A DNA stretch of 49,253 nt from Collinsella sp. TM09-10AT (GCF_003436275.1 NZ_QSOP01000017.1:1-49253); one strand, 5' to 3'. Counted from the first letter of the stretch, positions 1 through 8,613 are shown. Notes: a model not told the origin generated them from the sequence alone. Program-made: numbers and translations.

Positions 1-176
1 CCTACCGGGAGTAGCCCCGACGGTTGACAAAACTATAGGAACACCCAATGACTAGCTGCCGGGGTGCGGGCGTGACTTTCGTCCCGTTTGATACTCCGCT
101 GACCTAGATGTTCGTCACATGAACCCGCAAACGTGGGACAATGACGCTGTTGGTATCACAGACAAAGGATGTGCCT

Positions 177-2120
177 ATGAACGCCCCCGTTGCCCAGCCC
201 TGTCGGCAGCGCCGCCTGTTTGCGCGGTTCGCTTCCGTCTGCGCACTCGTCGCGCTTGCGTTGTTGCTGCTGCCTGCCGTCGCGCACGCCGACGGCTACT
301 CCATGAGCCAAACCTATATCGGTGCCACGGTCGAGGCCGATGGATCGCTGGCCGTTGTCGAGGGACGCCAGTTTGATTTCGACGACGACATCAACGGCGT
401 GTTTTGGGAGATCAATACGGGCTCCAACCAGCAGGGCGGCACGGCGGGCGTCGACGTGCTGAGTGTCGAGGAAGAGGACACCGCGTTCAACAAAGTCGAT
501 AGCGCGAACAAGGGCGACTCTGGCGTCTACACGGTCGAGCAGACCGGTGACGGCGTAAGGATTAAGGTGTTCAGCCCTCACGAGAGCGGCGACAGCGCAA
601 TCTACTACGTGAGCTACACCATGACCGGTGCGGTTATGAACTGGGCCGATACCGCCGAGCTCTACTGGAAGTTCGTGGGTGACGGCTGGTCTGCGGATTC
701 CGATGACGTCGAGATGGAAGTGTGCTTCGCGAATGCCGCTGCCGGGACGGCGGCCGTCAAGGGCGATAACTTCCGCGCATGGGGCCATGGTCCGCTGACG
801 GGCGACGTGTCGCTCGATGAGGACGAGCCCATGGTCACCTATACCATTTCCTGCGTGCACCAGGGCGAATTCGCCGAGGCACGCATCGCCTTCCCTAGCG
901 ACTGGGTGCCGCAGCTTGCCGCTTCGGGCGAAGAGCGCATGTCAACGATCCTGAGCGAAGAGAAGGAATGGGCCGACGAAGCTAACGCCCGCCGTGAGCA
1001 CGCGCGTGCGGTTGCCAGCGCGATTGCCGTGGTGTGTGTTGTTGTGGCGGTTGCCTATACCGGTGTAATCGTGATGCTCAAGCTGCGCAGGCCCAAGCCC
1101 AAGCCGCTCTTCCAGGACGAGTACTTCCGCGATGTGCCCTCCGCCGATCATCCCGCGGTGCTTGCAACTCTTATGAGCTGGAACGACGTGCCCGATCAGG
1201 CATATATCGCCACGCTGATGAAGCTGACCGACGACCGCGTGATCAAGCTGGAAGAAGCGACCGAGACCAAGAAGAAGGGTCTGCTCCGTCGCGAAAAAGA
1301 GGAGCAGACGTATCGCATCACAGTGACCGACGAGGCCTGGAAGGCTGCCAAGAAGGACGGCATCGATCGCGACGTGCTCAAGGTCTTCTTCGCTGGCGTT
1401 AAGCCCGATAAAGACGGCGTCCGTTCGCGCACGTTTAGCGAGCTGGAGGAGTATGCCAGCGAGCGTACTGAATCTGTTGGCGACAAGCTCGAGGACTATC
1501 AGAGCACGGTTAAGGGCAAGCTGGAGGAGTGCGAGTTTATCGCATCGGATGGCACTATCGCGATGGTGGCCGGCCTGGTTCTCGGCATCATCATTGTCTT
1601 TGGCATTTTGGGCTCTCTGTTCTATACCGACTTTGCGGACGCCAATGTCGGCGCCGCTATGATCTCGATCCCCGTCACGATCGTGGGCTTTGTCCTGAGC
1701 TGCACCTTCCGCCGTTACACGCCGGAGGGCGCCGAGGTGGCGGCTCGCTGCAAGGCGCTCAAGCATTGGCTCGAGGACTTTACGCGTCTGAAGGAGGCCG
1801 TCCCCAGCGACCTGATCTTGTGGAACAAGTTTCTGGTGATGGGCGTTGCCCTGGGCGTTTCGAAAGAAGTGCTGCGACAGCTGGCCGAAGCCGTGCCTGC
1901 GGACCTGCGCAACAGTGACGATTTCTACGACAACTACCCCTGCTACTGGTGGTATTACCATCACTACGGCAACGAGTCCCCGCTCGATTCGTTCAACGAT
2001 GTGTACCACGAGACCATCCGCGAGCTGGCTTCGAGTTCCGATAGCTCGAGCGGCGGCAGCGGTGGCGGCTTTTCCGGTGGCGGCGGTGGCGGCGTCGGCG
2101 GAGGCGGCGGAACGTTCTAG
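177..2120 (+). CDS. DUF2207-type membrane protein with glycine-rich tail
   Basis: 647 aa, exported and membrane-anchored. A signal peptide ends near residue 37 (Ala-His-Ala motif). An extracellular beta-rich region of about 230 residues follows, then a membrane segment near 277-298, a cytoplasmic basic/mixed region, and two more membrane segments near 461-513. The last 30 residues are almost entirely Gly and Ser, ending in Thr-Phe. This layout matches the DUF2207 family of predicted membrane proteins, whose function is unknown; the Gly-rich end is typical of that family. An in-frame ATG at 141 gives 12 more residues, but AAAGGA at 165-170 is correctly spaced for the ATG at 177, which also starts just before the basic signal-peptide region. 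An unusual aromatic patch (YWWYYHHY) lies near residue 590. The gene stands alone and converges on a minus-strand acetyltransferase. Family call fairly sure; role unknown. Confidence 0.85.
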   Translation: MNAPVAQPCRQRRLFARFASVCALVALALLLLPAVAHADGYSMSQTYIGATVEADGSLAVVEGRQFDFDDDINGVFWEINTGSNQQGGTAGVDVLSVEEEDTAFNKVDSANKGDSGVYTVEQTGDGVRIKVFSPHESGDSAIYYVSYTMTGAVMNWADTAELYWKFVGDGWSADSDDVEMEVCFANAAAGTAAVKGDNFRAWGHGPLTGDVSLDEDEPMVTYTISCVHQGEFAEARIAFPSDWVPQLAASGEERMSTILSEEKEWADEANARREHARAVASAIAVVCVVVAVAYTGVIVMLKLRRPKPKPLFQDEYFRDVPSADHPAVLATLMSWNDVPDQAYIATLMKLTDDRVIKLEEATETKKKGLLRREKEEQTYRITVTDEAWKAAKKDGIDRDVLKVFFAGVKPDKDGVRSRTFSELEEYASERTESVGDKLEDYQSTVKGKLEECEFIASDGTIAMVAGLVLGIIIVFGILGSLFYTDFADANVGAAMISIPVTIVGFVLSCTFRRYTPEGAEVAARCKALKHWLEDFTRLKEAVPSDLILWNKFLVMGVALGVSKEVLRQLAEAVPADLRNSDDFYDNYPCYWWYYHHYGNESPLDSFNDVYHETIRELASSSDSSSGGSGGGFSGGGGGGVGGGGGTF

Positions 2121-2234
2121 CGAGCGCTTGCTTTGGGGTGGATCTTTCTGGGCGGTTGCCAGGGAAGATTCATCCCATTTTTGTGCATCGAAACGGGTCA
2201 AACTTTCCGCTGAGGACCTTCGCGCAAGGGGCAG

Positions 2235-2463
2235 TGGACAAAAAATGCCAAATATGAGTACTGTTGCTGCGTTGGTCACATATGTTTGCACATAATAATG
2301 GGCTCCTAATGAGAGTACTTCTCGTTAGGAGCCCATTTTATTGAACATTTGGGGAGCTACGTCAGCTCATGCAGCTGGTCGTCATGCCTACAAGCGTCAA
2401 AAATGTCCCAAATCGCTGCTACTAAAAAGGTAACAGTACTCATATTTGATGTTTTTTGACCAG
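2235..2463. mobile_element. MITE-like inverted-repeat element, copy A (degenerate)
   Basis: Two inverted copies of a motif bound a 229-bp noncoding stretch. The left end (2235-2265) reads inward TGGACAAAAAATGCC then AAATATGAGTACTGTT. The right end (2425-2463, minus strand) reads TGGTCAAAAAACAT then CAAATATGAGTACTGTTAC. They share the core CAAATATGAGTACTGTT. The same core bounds a better preserved element at 34841-35057. The interior carries a strong terminator hairpin. No open reading frame or transposase is present, so any movement would need enzymes from elsewhere. It could instead be two separate repeats that happen to flank a terminator. Confidence 0.55.
2297..2342. terminator. Bidirectional intrinsic terminator
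   Basis: Long stem AATGGGCTCCTAA / TTAGGAGCCCATT with GAGA/TCTC pairing inside and a short loop, followed by TTTATTG on the plus strand and AT-rich sequence on the minus strand. It sits between the convergent DUF2207 gene and the acetyltransferase gene. Confidence 0.8.
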
Positions 2464-2487
2464 GGCTATCTACAAACCCCCTAGGCC

Positions 2488-2515
2488 ACTCATTGGGGAC
2501 AGACTTAAATGACTA
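2488..2515. repeat. REP-like hairpin repeat, divergent copy
   Basis: Contains CATTGGGGACAGACTTAAA TGACTAG, a divergent copy of the repeat found at 2529, 20530 and 27999. The left arm is imperfect (ACTCATT against AATGACT). Confidence 0.6.
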
Positions 2516-2528
2516 GTTGTTGGGGATC

Positions 2529-2557
2529 AGTCATTGGGGACGTTCTTAAATGACTAG
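2529..2557. repeat. REP-like hairpin repeat (AGTCATT...AATGACT)
   Basis: A 29-bp repeat with perfect 7-bp arms AGTCATT (2529-2535) and AATGACT (2549-2555) around GGGGACGTTCTTA, followed by AG. It is identical over 29 bp to the copy at 20530-20558 and differs by one base from the copy at 27999-28027. It lies 15 bp beyond the stop codon of the minus-strand acetyltransferase. Confidence 0.8.
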
Positions 2558-2572
2558 GTGTGGCTGCTTGGG

Positions 2573-3214
2573 CTAGGCTGTTAGGTCGAGTTCGTAGAGA
2601 AAGCTTTCACGCGGCATGGCGTGGCGGCGCTCTTCGCGGTTGGCGCGGTGCGTGGCCGTGCGCTTAAAGCCGTGCAGCTCGTAGAACTTCCACGAGCAGT
2701 TGGAGTCGGTGTACAGGTGCGCCCTCGTCGCTCCAAGCGAGGACAGGTGCGAGACTGCGGCATCGAGCAGAACCGTGCCAACGCCCAGGCCATGGACATC
2801 GCGATCCACGGCAAGCAGCGTGACCTCGTTGTCGTGCGGCAACGGGCTGCTCTCGAGCAGACGGTTGTTGGTTCGGATGGTTGCGCGTACAAACGAGAGA
2901 TACTCGGCGCAGGCATCGGGCTCCAGCTCACGCATCTGCGATAGCAGCGCGCGTTCGGTATCCATCCAGTGTTCCTTAACGGTGGCGCCGGAGCTCTGTC
3001 CCGCACGCGCGAGCGAAATGCCACGCGCCTGACCGTCAATCACCGCAACCTGCGAAAACGTCGACGACGAAAGGCAGTAGGCAAGGTCGCACGCGGCCTC
3101 GAGGCGGTTGTACTCATCGTTATCCGAATTGTTATGCCAAAGCTGCTGCAGAATCAGCGCGATGGCGTCGAAGTCTTCGGTATCAAACGGTCGGTAGAGA
3201 ACCCGCGAGACCAT
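2573..3214 (-). CDS. GNAT family N-acetyltransferase
   Basis: 213 aa. The C-terminal half shows the GNAT acetyl-CoA-binding region: a beta strand (VTLLAVDRDV, about residues 131-140), then the HGLGVGTVLLDAAV turn and helix (141-154) corresponding to the R/QxxGxG/A motif, and the usual late signature of a Tyr and Gly-Phe pair (FYELHGFKRT, 177-186). The enzyme should transfer an acetyl group to an amine; the substrate cannot be read from sequence. The N-terminal 110 residues are less conserved. Start chosen because AAAGAGG lies four bases upstream. It is divergent from purH with a 276-bp spacer and convergent with the DUF2207 gene. Only the family is secure. Confidence 0.85.
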   Translation of the reverse strand: MVSRVLYRPFDTEDFDAIALILQQLWHNNSDNDEYNRLEAACDLAYCLSSSTFSQVAVIDGQARGISLARAGQSSGATVKEHWMDTERALLSQMRELEPDACAEYLSFVRATIRTNNRLLESSPLPHDNEVTLLAVDRDVHGLGVGTVLLDAAVSHLSSLGATRAHLYTDSNCSWKFYELHGFKRTATHRANREERRHAMPRESFLYELDLTA

Positions 3215-3394
3215 GGTGCCTCTTTCTTTTGCGGATGCATATCGAGCACAGTTCTACCACGCCATTGGCATCTAATTATGGTGCCCCTGTGTTCCATGAA
3301 CTCACCGTGCCCGGTGCCGTGCCCATCCCCCCGCTCGTAAACTTTTTCTGCACAGCCGTGCGTTGCGGGATGCAACGTCGCGCTCGATGCGCTA

Positions 3395-3416
3395 CATTGA
3401 ATCAGTATTTTCAATG
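3395..3416. promoter_or_regulatory. Palindrome in the purH upstream region
   Basis: CATTGAA (3395-3401) and TTCAATG (3410-3416) form perfect 7-bp arms around an AT-rich 8-bp spacer, about 75 bp before purH and between two divergent genes. It could be a regulator-binding site. I do not recognise a purine riboswitch here. Confidence 0.3.
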
Positions 3417-3490
3417 CCGCTGCGCGAGCGCTGCAGATCGACGTATCACCGACTCACAGAGCACGGCGGCGTACCAGACAGGAGGACTGC

Positions 3491-5098
3491 ATGGGATCTG
3501 ATGTGAAGATCGCACGCGCGTTGATCTCGGTTACCGATAAGACGGGCGTCGTCGATTTCGCACGGACGCTGGTTGACGACTTTGGCGTCGAGATCATCTC
3601 TACGGGCGGCACGGCTCGTGCCATCGAGGACGCGGGCGTTCCCGTAACCCCCATCGAGGAGTTCACGGGCTATCCCGAGATGATGGACGGCCGCGTCAAG
3701 ACGCTGCATCCCAAGGTTCACGGCGCGCTGCTGGCCCGTCGCGATTCCGAGCAGCACATGCAGGAAGCCGCTCAGCACGGCATTAAGCTAATCGACCTGG
3801 TCGTCGTCAACCTGTACGAGTTCGAGAAGACCGTCGCCAACCCCGAGGTCACCTTTGCGGATGCCATCGAGCACATCGACATCGGTGGTCCCTCCATGCT
3901 GCGCTCTGCCGCCAAGAACGCCGCGAGCGTTACCGTCATCTCTGACCCGGCCGACTATGATGCCGTCCTGGCCGAGATGCGCGAGACCGGTGGCTGCACC
4001 ACGCTTTCCACCCGTCGCCGCCTGCAGGTGAAGGTCTACCAGACTACCGCCGCCTACGACACGGCTATCTCCCGTTGGCTTGCCGCTCAGGCAAGCGACG
4101 TGGCGGACACCTCTGCCAAGCTCGAGATCTCGCTGGAGAAGGTCGACGACCTGCGCTATGGTGAGAATCCTCAGCAAAAGGCTACGGTCTACCGCTTTGC
4201 CGAGGGCTGCGAGAACACCGCGAGCTCGCAGTTTCCGCTCGTGGGCTCCGAGCAGATCCAGGGCAAGCCGCTCAGCTACAACAACTATCTGGACGCCGAT
4301 GCCGCTTGGAACCTGGTCCGCGAGTTCGACGAGCCGGCCTGCGTGATCCTCAAGCATCAGAACCCCTGCGGTTCCGCCGTTGCCGAGGACATCACGGCCG
4401 CCTACGACCGCGCTTTTGCCTGCGATCCCAAGAGCGCCTTCGGCGGCATCATCGCCTGCAACCGTGAGGTTCCCTTTGAGCTGGTTGAGCACTTTGCCGA
4501 TCAGAACAAGCAGTTCGTCGAGGTCATCATCGCCCCGAGCTACACCGATGAGGCACTCGAACGCATGGCTAAGCGTCCCAACCTGCGCGTGCTGGCTACC
4601 GGCGGCGTGGACCACGGCGCCCAGGTGGAGCTGCGCTCCATCGACGGCGGCATGCTGGTGCAGGAAGTTGACCACGTGACCGAGGATCCCGCGACCTTTA
4701 CGTTCCCCACCGATCGCAAGCCCACCGACGCTGAGATGGCCGAGCTCGAGTTTGCCTGGAAGGTCTGCAAGGGCGTCAAGTCCAACGCCATCCTGGTCTC
4801 CAAGGGCAAGGCCGGCATTGGCATGGGCCCCGGTCAGCCCAACCGCGTTGACTCTGCGCTGCTTGCCTGCGAGCGCGCCGAGGACTTCTGCGAGCGCGAG
4901 GGCGTGGAGAAGGGCGGCTTTGCCTGCGCAAGCGACGCGTTCTTCCCGTTCCGCGACAACGTCGACGTGCTTGCCGCACACGGCGTGACCTGCATCATCC
5001 AGCCCGGCGGCTCCAAGCGCGATGACGAGAGCATCCAGGCCTGCAACGAGCATGGTATTGCGATGGTCTTCACGGGTGCCAGGCATTTTAGGCACTAG
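3491..5098 (+). CDS. purH: Bifunctional AICAR formyltransferase / IMP cyclohydrolase
   Basis: 535 aa, the usual PurH length. It catalyses the last two steps of IMP synthesis: formylation of AICAR by 10-formyl-tetrahydrofolate, then ring closure to IMP, in the cytoplasm. The N-terminal cyclohydrolase (MGS-like) domain starts with [10 protein letters not shown] and carries STGGTA and [19 protein letters not shown]. The C-terminal transformylase domain begins near residue 215 with RYGENPQQ and contains the catalytic Lys-His segment KHQNPCG, then [24 protein letters not shown] and QPGGS. An AGGAGG site lies eight bases before the ATG. No other pur gene is nearby, so it appears to be a standalone transcription unit. 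Very secure. Confidence 0.98.
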   Translation: MGSDVKIARALISVTDKTGVVDFARTLVDDFGVEIISTGGTARAIEDAGVPVTPIEEFTGYPEMMDGRVKTLHPKVHGALLARRDSEQHMQEAAQHGIKLIDLVVVNLYEFEKTVANPEVTFADAIEHIDIGGPSMLRSAAKNAASVTVISDPADYDAVLAEMRETGGCTTLSTRRRLQVKVYQTTAAYDTAISRWLAAQASDVADTSAKLEISLEKVDDLRYGENPQQKATVYRFAEGCENTASSQFPLVGSEQIQGKPLSYNNYLDADAAWNLVREFDEPACVILKHQNPCGSAVAEDITAAYDRAFACDPKSAFGGIIACNREVPFELVEHFADQNKQFVEVIIAPSYTDEALERMAKRPNLRVLATGGVDHGAQVELRSIDGGMLVQEVDHVTEDPATFTFPTDRKPTDAEMAELEFAWKVCKGVKSNAILVSKGKAGIGMGPGQPNRVDSALLACERAEDFCEREGVEKGGFACASDAFFPFRDNVDVLAAHGVTCIIQPGGSKRDDESIQACNEHGIAMVFTGARHFRH

Positions 5099-5200
5099 GG
5101 CTTTCCCAAGCACCCGACCTTGCCCCTCAAACCGTCGCTTGCGTACATTTAGTACGCGGCGCTCCTCTTTCGGGGCAATCTCGGGCACTTGGAAAACCCT
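5097..5200. repeat. Long gene-end palindrome with ACATTTAGT apex
   Basis: About 104 bp that folds almost completely on itself, beginning at the purH stop codon. Outer arms: AGGGCTTTCCCAAGCACCCGA / TCGGGCACTTGGAAAACCCT with TTGCCCC / GGGGCAA inside. The apex is GCGTAC-ATTTA-GTACGC. A similarly built palindrome with apex GAGCAC-ATTAA-GTGCTC follows the uvrD-type gene at 14463. No U-run follows, so it is not a standard intrinsic terminator. Confidence 0.7.
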
Positions 5201-5228
5201 TAATGGGATGTTGTTCTATCCCATTAAG
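5199..5228. repeat. Perfect 11-bp inverted repeat
   Basis: CTTAATGGGAT (5199-5209) and ATCCCATTAAG (5218-5228) are perfect arms around an 8-base loop, immediately after the long palindrome. No U-run follows. Confidence 0.65.
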
Positions 5229-5268
5229 TTGATCGGTCGCCTGACCATATCGTCAAAATAATCTCTGC

Positions 5269-5304
5269 AAAAGACGGCCGCTCCGTTTGGAGGGCCGTCT
5301 TTTT
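5269..5304 (+). terminator. Intrinsic terminator
   Basis: AAAAGACGGCC / GGGCCGTCTTTT stem with loop GCTCCGTTTGGA, ending in TTTTT. It would end purH transcription. TATAAG at 5307-5312 directly behind it could be the -10 box of the next gene. Confidence 0.85.
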
Positions 5305-5344
5305 GGTATAAGAGGACGGAATGACTAACACGAAAGGTATGACC

Positions 5345-6052
5345 ATGCCCCAGATTGATGATGCAGAGCTGTTTGGCAATGCCGAGGATCAGCGTGCGTA
5401 CGAGGACTTTTGCGCCAATCAGGAGGCGGTCGAGAAGTTTACGCTCGACAAGCCCGCGCTCGTGTGCCGTTGGCGCATGTCCAACAAAAAGGTACCCATG
5501 CTCAACCGCCACATTCGCGCGCTGTCCGAGCGCCTGGTGCAGGGCGAGCCGCTCACCCATAACATGCTCAGCTGGGCCAAGCAACACGTTGAGTGGTCGC
5601 TTGCCGAGGGCGATTACACCGCGCATGACGGCGTGCTCATGCTGGTAATCGACGTCAACGGCAATGCCGCCATGACGGTAGGCGAGTACGAGCCGCTGTC
5701 CGATACTTCGGCCAAGGCCTTGCGTGCCCGCTCTGCCGAGGCCCGCTCCGAGGCCGACGAAACCGGCGTGGCGCCCGAGTTGCTCGCTTCCGTCAACGAC
5801 GGAGAGCTGGCCTTTGTGGCGCCGGCGGACGAGTGCCTGTGCGGCACGGCGACGCTCATCGAGCAGCTGGCCCAGACCAAGGGCATCTCGGTCACGCGCG
5901 TAGACATTCCCGCGCAGCTCAAGGGCGCTTTGTTTCTGGTGAGCGACGAGCACGGCGTGGTTCCCGCTGCCGATGCCGACGCCGCCGAGTCCGATGCAGC
6001 GACGGTCGCCTTTTTTGCCGACGGCTACGAAAAGCTCCGCGCCCGCCGCTAA
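5345..6052 (+). CDS. Conserved protein of unknown function
   Basis: About 235 aa, soluble, with no signal peptide or membrane segment. I do not recognise the family. The N-terminal third is helical and charged (DDAELFGNAEDQRAYEDF). The centre has a stretch that may be a beta strand (DGVLMLVIDVNGNAAMTVGEY) and the C-terminal third alternates Ala/Asp-rich stretches with hydrophobic strands. Three in-frame starts are close together (5321, 5339, 5345). I prefer 5345 because AAAGG at 5333-5337 is seven bases away and because a terminator ends at 5304 with a TATAAG box just behind it; 5321 has AGAGGA four bases upstream and remains possible. It is a single-gene unit between purH and a two-component system. 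Codon pattern resembles its neighbours, so it looks native. Confidence 0.8.
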   Translation: MPQIDDAELFGNAEDQRAYEDFCANQEAVEKFTLDKPALVCRWRMSNKKVPMLNRHIRALSERLVQGEPLTHNMLSWAKQHVEWSLAEGDYTAHDGVLMLVIDVNGNAAMTVGEYEPLSDTSAKALRARSAEARSEADETGVAPELLASVNDGELAFVAPADECLCGTATLIEQLAQTKGISVTRVDIPAQLKGALFLVSDEHGVVPAADADAAESDAATVAFFADGYEKLRARR

Positions 6053-6228
6053 ATGATTTTTCTGGGACGGGGATTTTATAATCATTTGATCCCCGCACCC
6101 GTTGCGAGCGAGGGCGAGTCGGACCTTTCGTTCGCGAACAGTTCTGTCACCTTGTTGCCGCGCGAGGCGCGTGCCGGCGACTTCGCGGCGATAATGGCTG
6201 TAAGGCAACTAAGAGGGGAACGGAATCC

Positions 6229-6900
6229 ATGGCGCTAATCTATATCGTTGAGGACGACGAGCCCATTCGTCGCGAGCTTGCCGATATCCTTGCCCGTGCC
6301 GGTTTTGAGGTCGAGGCCTGCGAGTCGTTCGAGCATGTCTCGCGTGACATCTTGGCCGCTGCGCCCGACTTGGTACTGCTCGACCTGACGCTTCCCGTCA
6401 AAGACGGCCAGCATATCTGCCACGAAGTCCGCCGCGAATCCGAGGTTCCCATCATCGTCCTCACGTCGCGCACGACCGAGATCGACGAGGTCATGGCCAT
6501 GACGCTCGGCGCGGACGGCTTCGTTCCCAAGCCCTATAGCGCGCGCGTGCTCGTGGCGCGCATCAATGCCTTGCTGCGTCGCACCGCGGCGGCGGGCGAG
6601 CGCAGCACGCTCGTCCACAAGGGGCTGGAGCTCGACCTTGCTCGCTCCGCAGTCACCAATACGGCAACCGGCACCAGTACCGAGCTCACCAAAAACGAGC
6701 TGCGTATCCTCTCGCTGCTTCTGAGCCGCGCGGGCAAGATCGTCTCGCGCTCGGCCATCATGCAGGACCTGTGGGACTCCGATGCCTTTGTGGGCGACAA
6801 CACGCTCACTGTCAACATCAACCGTCTGCGCACCACGCTCGAAAAAATCGGCATCAAGGGGTATTTGACGACGCACCGCGGCCAGGGCTATTCGGTCTAG
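6229..6900 (+). CDS. OmpR/PhoB-family response regulator
   Basis: 223 aa. Receiver domain 1-115: acidic pair Asp9-Asp10, phosphoacceptor Asp52 in LLDLTLP, the Thr/Ser switch residue in VLTSRT near 80 and the conserved Lys in FVPKPYS near 102. The C-terminal DNA-binding winged helix (about 125-223) has the trans-activation signature LTKNELRILSLL, the recognition-helix region DNTLTVNINRLRTTLEKIG and the terminal hairpin GQGYSV. AGAGGGGA precedes the ATG. The histidine kinase follows after 9 bp, so the two are co-transcribed partners. The kinase resembles BceS, suggesting an envelope-stress or antimicrobial-peptide signal, but no BceAB-type ABC transporter is present here. Confidence 0.95.
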   Translation: MALIYIVEDDEPIRRELADILARAGFEVEACESFEHVSRDILAAAPDLVLLDLTLPVKDGQHICHEVRRESEVPIIVLTSRTTEIDEVMAMTLGADGFVPKPYSARVLVARINALLRRTAAAGERSTLVHKGLELDLARSAVTNTATGTSTELTKNELRILSLLLSRAGKIVSRSAIMQDLWDSDAFVGDNTLTVNINRLRTTLEKIGIKGYLTTHRGQGYSV

Positions 6901-6909
6901 GGGCCGGCT

Positions 6910-7953
6910 ATGTCGTTTGCCAAATTTTTCAAAGATGCGCTGCTTCCCGTCGCCGTGTGGACGTGCGGCGTTCTGCTGAGCTGCTTTGTGCTGACGGTCG
7001 CCGGCGCCCCCGTTTCCATCGTGGCCGTGGCGGTCGGTGTGTCCTTTATCTTTGGTATGCTCGGCATCGTGATCGAGTACGCGCGCCGTCGTCGTTTTCT
7101 GCGCCAGCTGGAGCGTGCGGCAGAGGAGCTCGAGAGTCCCGCATGGGTGCAGGAGATGGTGCAATGCCCGACCTATGCCGAGGGCGAGCTCGAGTACGAG
7201 GTCTTGCGCCGGGTGGGCAAAGCCGCTTGCGACGAGGTTGCCGAAGGCCGGCGTCAGACCGATGACTACCGCGACTATATCGAGAGCTGGGTCCACGAGG
7301 CCAAACTGCCCTTGGCGGCAGCTCATCTGATTTTGGAAAACCTGGACGGCAGCGAAGACGACCTGTCGCGTGTGGATGACCTGGGTCGCGAGCTGGCTCG
7401 CGTTGAGCGCTATATCGACCAGGCACTGTACTATGCGCGCTCGGAAGTCGTGGAGCGCGATTACCTGATTCGCCGTTGGGATCTTAAGACCCTGGTGACG
7501 GGTGCGATTAAGGCCAACGCGCGCGAGCTCATTGCGGCGCACGTGACTCCGGTGTGCGAGAACCTTGACTTCGAGGTCTTTACCGACGAAAAATGGCTCG
7601 AATTTATCCTGGGCCAGCTCATTCAGAACAGCATTAAATATGCGTGCGAGGACGGCGCGAAGATCGTGTTTTCGGGCGCATTGCTGGACGAGGGCTTGGC
7701 GAGCGAACGTATCGAGCTCACCGTCGCGGACAACGGCTGCGGCGTGAGCGCGGCCGACCTGCCGCGCGTGTTCGAGAAGGGCTTTACCGGCGACAACGGC
7801 CGCACCACCAAGCGCGCAACGGGCATCGGCCTCTACCTGGTGGCGCGCCTGTGCTCCAAGATGGGCATCGACGTCACCGCGGCATCCGACTCCGGCGAAG
7901 GCTTTGTCGTAACATTCGCGTTTTCAACGAATAAGTTTCAATATTTCGAGTAA
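6910..7953 (+). CDS. Intramembrane-sensing (BceS-like) histidine kinase
   Basis: 347 aa. Two membrane helices at about 10-30 and 35-57 are joined by only a few residues, with no extracellular sensor domain; this is the intramembrane-sensing kinase layout. The H box is ESWVHEAKLPLAAAHL with His129, very close to the BceS-type ESWVHxIKTP motif. The ATPase domain carries the N box (QLIQNSIKYA), G1 (VADNGCGV), F box (FEKGFTG) and G2 (TGIGLYL). It should phosphorylate the response regulator encoded 9 bp upstream. BceS-type kinases usually work with a BceAB ABC transporter next door; there is none within the window, so the sensing partner is either distant or absent. Pairing secure, stimulus inferred. 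Confidence 0.93.
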   Translation: MSFAKFFKDALLPVAVWTCGVLLSCFVLTVAGAPVSIVAVAVGVSFIFGMLGIVIEYARRRRFLRQLERAAEELESPAWVQEMVQCPTYAEGELEYEVLRRVGKAACDEVAEGRRQTDDYRDYIESWVHEAKLPLAAAHLILENLDGSEDDLSRVDDLGRELARVERYIDQALYYARSEVVERDYLIRRWDLKTLVTGAIKANARELIAAHVTPVCENLDFEVFTDEKWLEFILGQLIQNSIKYACEDGAKIVFSGALLDEGLASERIELTVADNGCGVSAADLPRVFEKGFTGDNGRTTKRATGIGLYLVARLCSKMGIDVTAASDSGEGFVVTFAFSTNKFQYFE

Positions 7954-8003
7954 CGCAACGCGGCAGACGCCCACCCAAACAAAAACGTGCAGCCCAAACA
8001 AAA

Positions 8004-8040
8004 CGTGCCACCCCAAACGGGGCGGCACGCTATCTTTTAT
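8004..8040 (+). terminator. Terminator after the histidine kinase
   Basis: CGTGCCaCCCC / GGGGcGGCACG stem with an AAAC loop, followed by CTATCTTTTAT. Confidence 0.75.
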
Positions 8041-8053
8041 CAGCCAACTCGCT

Positions 8054-8182
8054 GAAGTAAGGCTGCGAAGGCCGCGGGGCCGGGAGGGGTTTCCTAAGGG
8101 CACATCCCGCAGCCGCAACGCGGCGAGGACGTGCCCGTGGAAACCCCGCAGGCCCCGCGGCCGGTGGGAGCAACGCTACTTC
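8054..8182. repeat. Long imperfect palindrome between convergent genes
   Basis: About 130 bp with nested perfect arms: GAAGTA (8054) / TACTTC (8177), GGCCGCGGGGCC (8070) / GGCCCCGCGGCC (8151), GGGGTTTCC (8086) / GGAAACCCC (8139), GGGCAC (8098) / GTGCCC (8131), and a GCCGC-AAC-GCGGC apex. The outermost right arm includes the stop codon of the minus-strand stress-protein gene. There is no U-run on either strand. Confidence 0.75.
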
Positions 8183-8613
8183 ACGACCAAAATGTCGCAG
8201 TCCGTATTGCGCAGCAGGAACGTCGAAATCGAACCCAGCAGCGCATACTTGATCGAGGACAGGCCGCGGGCGCCGCAGAGCACCAGGTCGGGCTTGACCA
8301 CGTCGAGCATCTCGTCTTTGAGCGTCTCACGAATACGGCCGGCGCGAATCATGACTTCGACCTCGGGAATGTCGGGATTGGCCTTGGCCTCTTCGAGCTG
8401 CTTGGCGATGGAGTTCTTAAATGCCTCCTCTAGGCCGTTGACCAGATCGACCGGATAGGAACCGGCGCTCTCGAGCGCCGTGGAATCGATAACGTGGCCG
8501 ATGATTAGCTTGGCGCCGTTGTTCGCGGCGACCTTGATGGCGCGTGCGAGCACAAAATCCTGCTGTTCAGTACCGTCGAGTGAAACAAATACCTTGGTGT
8601 AGCCCTCGTTCAT
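8176..8613 (-). CDS. Universal stress protein (UspA family)
   Basis: 145 aa, standard single-domain Usp length. It begins with a beta strand (KVFVSLDGTEQQDFVLARAI), continues with AKLIIGHVID, and ends with the family's nucleotide-binding signature: VLCGARGLSSIKYALLGSISTFLLRNTDCDILVVK, matching GxxGx(9)G(S/T)xxxxxxxxxxxPVLVV, though the Pro is replaced by Asp. The usual second Gly of the GxxG loop is kept (GARG). It is a cytoplasmic protein, probably ATP-binding, linked to stress and growth arrest in other bacteria. A GGAGG site precedes the ATG. It is divergent from uppP and convergent with the histidine kinase. Confidence 0.93.
   Translation of the reverse strand: MNEGYTKVFVSLDGTEQQDFVLARAIKVAANNGAKLIIGHVIDSTALESAGSYPVDLVNGLEEAFKNSIAKQLEEAKANPDIPEVEVMIRAGRIRETLKDEMLDVVKPDLVLCGARGLSSIKYALLGSISTFLLRNTDCDILVVK

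Noticed and set aside
24..54. TTGACA at 24-29 as the promoter of the DUF2207 gene
   Set aside because: The -35 box is perfect, but no acceptable -10 box lies 16-18 bp further (AATGAC only).
3215..3490. Purine riboswitch before purH
   Set aside because: I could not find the three-stem junction pattern or its conserved bases; only small palindromes are visible.
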